Assembly: GCA_030831265.1 (NCBI GenBank)
Contig: JAURLM010000149.1
Coordinates: forward strand, 1 to 6,694
Direction: 5' to 3'
From: Chloroflexota bacterium
Lineage (GTDB): Bacteria; Chloroflexota; Dehalococcoidia; Lucifugimonadales; Lucifugimonadaceae
DNA: 6,694 nucleotides
Below, in pieces: positions 5,584 to 6,694 of this stretch; position 1 is the stretch's first letter; each line of letters starts with the position of its first letter. The notes under the pieces are model-generated. The model did no database searches and was not told the DNA's origin. It worked only from the letters and a program-made list of their open reading frames with translations. The position numbers and the translations under genes were made by a program.

Positions 5584-5758
5584 ACCTGTTTGCAGTCGAT
5601 TTACGGTTTCCCTTCACCACTTGCATCGCGGCGCTGTTAACATTCCGCCGTTCTCCCAGTACGTCCTACTCATGACATAAATTCACTAACCAGATCGCTA
5701 ACAGTCGCGAATGGTTCACTGACGGGCGTTACCGGGTACGAATGAGAGATCGTCCTAA

Positions 5759-6694
5759 TTGGCAGAAACCGGCAACAAACAACCAGAAAACGTACATCAG
5801 GGTCCAATACGGCCCTGGTCATCGTTCATGTTCCCGGATTTCTCGCTGCTATGGCTCGGCGGCATCACCATGATGATCGCCATGCGGCTACGGCTCATCA
5901 CCTCCGGTCAGTGGATATTCGACACCACGGAAGACAAGGCCGTTGCTGCTGCCCTGCTGGGTGCTCTGGGAGCCGTTCAACTGGTGCAGATGCCGGCAGT
6001 GATCTACGGCGGCGCCCTTGCCGATGTCATCGACCGCAAAAAGCTGATGGCAATGACGCAGGCAGCCGCGCTTCTCTCGTTGGTGGTGCTTGGAGTGCTT
6101 TCAGCCAGTGGCAGCCTTGCTGTGTGGCACATATTCGTCGTCACGGCGCTCGTGGGCATATTCAACATGCTGGGCAACTCTGCTCGTCCCGCCATGCTCC
6201 CACGAGTGCTTCCCCGCCGGTTCCTGACTAATGGCGTGACCATCCAAACCGCCTCGTTCCAGGTAGCCGGCATCGGTGCTCCGCTTGCCTGGGGCTGGCT
6301 GTACAACGACCACGGCGCAACCACGGCGTTCCTCGTAGCTGCAGGAATAGCTGGCCTCAGCTTCATCTGCCCGCTGCTCATCAGGGCATCCGGTCAACCT
6401 GATGGCGGATCTCGCAAGGTGACGCTGGCATCGCTCAAGGAAGGCTTCACCTTCGTTCGTTCCCACCGGATACTCCCCGGCCTCTACCTGCTGGACATTG
6501 GCGTGACCATTGTTAGCTTCTATCGGGAGCTATTCCCGGTCTTCGCCGATGGTCTGTACGGCCGCGGTGCCGACGGCACTGCGGCGCTGAACTCGGCGAA
6601 CGCCGCCGGTGGTGCCGCTGGTAGCTTCGTGGTGTTCTTCACGGGACGCTGGAAGTACAAGGGCCGCATCGTCCTCGTAGCGACTCTCGCCTAC
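5759..6694 (+). CDS. MFS transporter (MFS_3/EntS-like), 3' end beyond the window
   Basis: The first 312 codons are present; family members usually have about 400-430 residues and 12 membrane helices. The text DFSLLWLGG (27-35) is the typical opening of MFS_3/EntS-like exporters. Motif A, GGALADVIDRKK (84-95), lies in the loop between helices 2 and 3. Hydrophobic helices are visible at about 61-83, 100-118, 121-139, 160-182, 187-206, 239-262 and 276-296, and the ninth is cut by the window end. The substrate is unknown; relatives export siderophores, drugs or metabolites by proton antiport in the inner membrane. I chose TTG at 5759 because the PWSSF segment before DFSLLWLGG fits the family N-terminus, and GAGAGA lies about 10 bases upstream. 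The ATG at 5828 (Met24) is the alternative and would leave almost nothing before helix 1. No regulator gene is adjacent. Confidence 0.85.
   Translation, partial: MAETGNKQPENVHQGPIRPWSSFMFPDFSLLWLGGITMMIAMRLRLITSGQWIFDTTEDKAVAAALLGALGAVQLVQMPAVIYGGALADVIDRKKLMAMTQAAALLSLVVLGVLSASGSLAVWHIFVVTALVGIFNMLGNSARPAMLPRVLPRRFLTNGVTIQTASFQVAGIGAPLAWGWLYNDHGATTAFLVAAGIAGLSFICPLLIRASGQPDGGSRKVTLASLKEGFTFVRSHRILPGLYLLDIGVTIVSFYRELFPVFADGLYGRGADGTAALNSANAAGGAAGSFVVFFTGRWKYKGRIVLVATLAY

Larger units (their letters stand above)
5204..5758. other. Long intergenic region between the thioredoxin and MFS genes
   Basis: This 555-bp stretch has no gene I can support. It holds repeat copy C (5231-5260), a run of eight T at 5302-5309, a mutually exclusive TGCCC/GGGCA set (5312-5316, 5357-5361, 5372-5376), a compact hairpin TGGCG-AAA-CGCCA (5388-5400), and an imperfect hairpin at 5461-5485 (GTACAAAA against TTTTGCGTAC). 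Repeat copy D follows at 5487-5504, and a longer paired element at 5534-5583. A 36-codon ATG frame (5530-5640, beginning MAQPDLNAP) overlaps the last element but has no Shine-Dalgarno sequence. The density of inverted repeats suggests structured RNA or a long 5' leader for the MFS gene, but no known riboswitch class is recognisable. Confidence 0.45.

Noticed and set aside
3061..5744. CGTTACCGGG followed by GAAT at 3061-3077 and about 5728-5744
   Set aside because: Two copies of a 10-base word with a 4-base extension in a window of this size are not convincing.

Overview
The window looks like an ordinary chromosomal stretch of a free-living Gram-negative bacterium, probably a proteobacterium. 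The basis is moderate-to-high GC (by eye mid-50s percent), Shine-Dalgarno sequences of the AGGGG/GGAGG type, a lipobox-bearing periplasmic thioredoxin and a TfoX-like protein. I cannot place the genus. There is no rRNA, tRNA, CRISPR array, recognisable insertion sequence, integrase or phage gene.

Layout. Positions 1-527 hold no gene I can support, only small palindromes and one weak hairpin. A strong hairpin at 528-580 lies 27 bp beyond the stop of a minus-strand pair: nfeD (3013 to 1604, a membrane ClpP-class serine protease of the NfeD family) followed by a slipin/stomatin-type SPFH protein (1450 to 608). Upstream, also on the minus strand, are a TfoX N-terminal-domain protein (3525 to 3112) and a classical SDR oxidoreductase (4426 to 3614). 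On the plus strand are a small thioredoxin-fold lipoprotein (4658-5203) and, after a gap of about 555 bp, the first 312 codons of an MFS_3/EntS-like efflux transporter (5759 to the window end).

How the genes work together. Only nfeD-slipin is a clear functional pair. NfeD proteases and stomatin-like partners are encoded side by side in many bacteria and archaea, and the archaeal protease cuts the hydrophobic C-terminal stretch of its stomatin partner. The slipin here has a comparable stretch (residues 258-269) but no N-terminal hydrophobic anchor. The SDR, TfoX-like, thioredoxin and MFS genes show no evident shared pathway.

The most interesting signal is noncoding. A short sequence with core ATTCAGGCT and end ACAACAC occurs in three intergenic regions (3550-3579 plus, 4442-4471 minus, 5231-5260 plus), with a weaker fourth match at 5487-5504 minus. 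The copies alternate in orientation, so they bracket the SDR gene and the thioredoxin gene as imperfect inverted repeats. The best pair (4441-4468 and 5232-5259) matches at 23 of 28 positions. This could be a dispersed genomic repeat, a shared regulator site, or the ends of a small gene cassette. I found no previously undescribed multi-gene system.
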